Positions 63,764 through 64,000 of a stretch of DNA of 64,000 bases are shown piece after piece; positions within the stretch are counted from its first letter, which is position 1, and each line of letters begins with the position of its first letter. The notes beneath the pieces were generated by a model. The model worked only from the letters and a program-made list of their open reading frames with translations. It had not been told where the DNA came from and did no database searches. The DNA is from Actinoplanes campanulatus (GTDB lineage: Bacteria > Actinomycetota > Actinomycetes > Mycobacteriales > Micromonosporaceae): contig NZ_BMPW01000022.1 in the NCBI RefSeq assembly GCF_014647795.1, positions 124,001 to 188,000 on the forward strand, in the 5' to 3' direction. The translations under genes were made by a program, and so were the position numbers.

Positions 63764-64000
63764 GTGACCAGCGACAAGGTTGATCAGACGACGGTCTCCT
63801 CGGCCCGCCGGTGGAACTACTGGCTGGGCGGCAAGGACCACTTCGAGGTGGACCGGGAGTCCGGCGACCGGATCGCCTCGGTGTACCCGGCCGTCCGCAC
63901 CGCCGCGCAGCAGGGCCGGGCCTTCCACAACCGGGCGGTCCGTCACCTGGCCGAGGTCGGCATCCGCCAGTTCCTGGACATCGGCACCGGTCTGCCCGCC
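63764..64000 (+). CDS. DUF574/SAM-dependent methyltransferase, 5' part
   Basis: First 79 codons only; cut by the right edge. Starts TSDKVDQTTVSSARRWNYW with the family pattern YWLGGKDHFEVDRE and IRQFLDIGTGLP (SAM site). GGAGG lies 7 bp before the GTG. Second DUF574 member within 3 kb. Confidence 0.84.
   Translation, partial: MTSDKVDQTTVSSARRWNYWLGGKDHFEVDRESGDRIASVYPAVRTAAQQGRAFHNRAVRHLAEVGIRQFLDIGTGLPA

Overview
The window is very GC-rich with strong G/C bias at third codon positions, many GTG starts and tightly overlapping genes. Its gene content (two DUF574-type methyltransferases, an LprG-P55 pair, a latex clearing protein, an r1t-like holin gene, a bacterial Ser/Thr kinase) points to a filamentous actinobacterium, most likely Actinoplanes or another member of the Micromonosporaceae. 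This assignment is inference from gene content; no rRNA or tRNA gene is present to confirm it. The window is metabolic, with several substrate-specific catabolic modules, each next to its own regulator.

Layout. 1-8.85 kb: a choline/glycine betaine module. betB (cut by the window edge), betA, a Rieske ferredoxin and its reductase run leftward; an IclR regulator, a dimethylglycine/sarcosine dehydrogenase-like gene and a Rieske oxygenase run rightward; repeated GTTGCG palindromes lie in both control regions. 8.9-14.4 kb: a tandem TetR regulator, a secreted rubber oxygenase (lcp) and a divergent tctCBA transporter. 14.5-19.8 kb: an LprG-P55 lipid export pair and a large secreted glycoside hydrolase. 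19.8-25.9 kb: a signalling block with a multi-PAS/GAF histidine kinase, a Ser/Thr kinase, an ECF sigma factor and two exported proteins sharing an unrecognised ~80-residue domain. 26-30.6 kb: a lipid/glycerol phosphate block (lipid kinase, AGPS-like flavoprotein, TetR, glpD) arranged like the mycobacterial Rv2249c-Rv2252 locus, with one palindrome covering both divergent start codons. 30.6-40.3 kb: secreted peptidases, small membrane proteins, a B12/radical SAM protein, a flavodoxin-fold oxidoreductase, a DedA-PAP2 fusion and a holin-like gene.

40.2-48.5 kb: a complete 4-hydroxybenzoate-to-beta-ketoadipate route. pobA and an IclR regulator diverge from pcaHGB-(44-aa ORF)-pcaL-F-I-J, whose genes mostly overlap by a few bases; two TTCC-N7-GGAA palindromes sit before pcaH and before pobA. 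48.6-51.8 kb: a LOG-like protein, two strong hairpins, a perfect CebR/CelR-type operator in an unexpected place, an AA10 polysaccharide monooxygenase and a small HTH/DUF2087 protein. 51.8-58.7 kb: a LysR-controlled ring-cleavage cluster of unknown substrate (flavin monooxygenase, extradiol dioxygenase, FAH hydrolase, C-C hydrolase) bounded by two broken genes: an MFS transporter missing its first helices and a cyclase with an internal deletion. 58.7-64 kb: a DUF3817 protein, a hemerythrin, a small zinc-finger protein, two DUF574 methyltransferases (one cut by the edge), a hybrid histidine kinase and an uncharacterised membrane protein.

No CRISPR array, complete insertion sequence, tRNA or rRNA gene was seen. 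The points most worth following up are the shared exported domain around the kinase/sigma block, the 44-aa ORF inside the pca operon, the misplaced cellulose operator, the start-codon-spanning TetR palindrome and the decaying ring-cleavage cluster.
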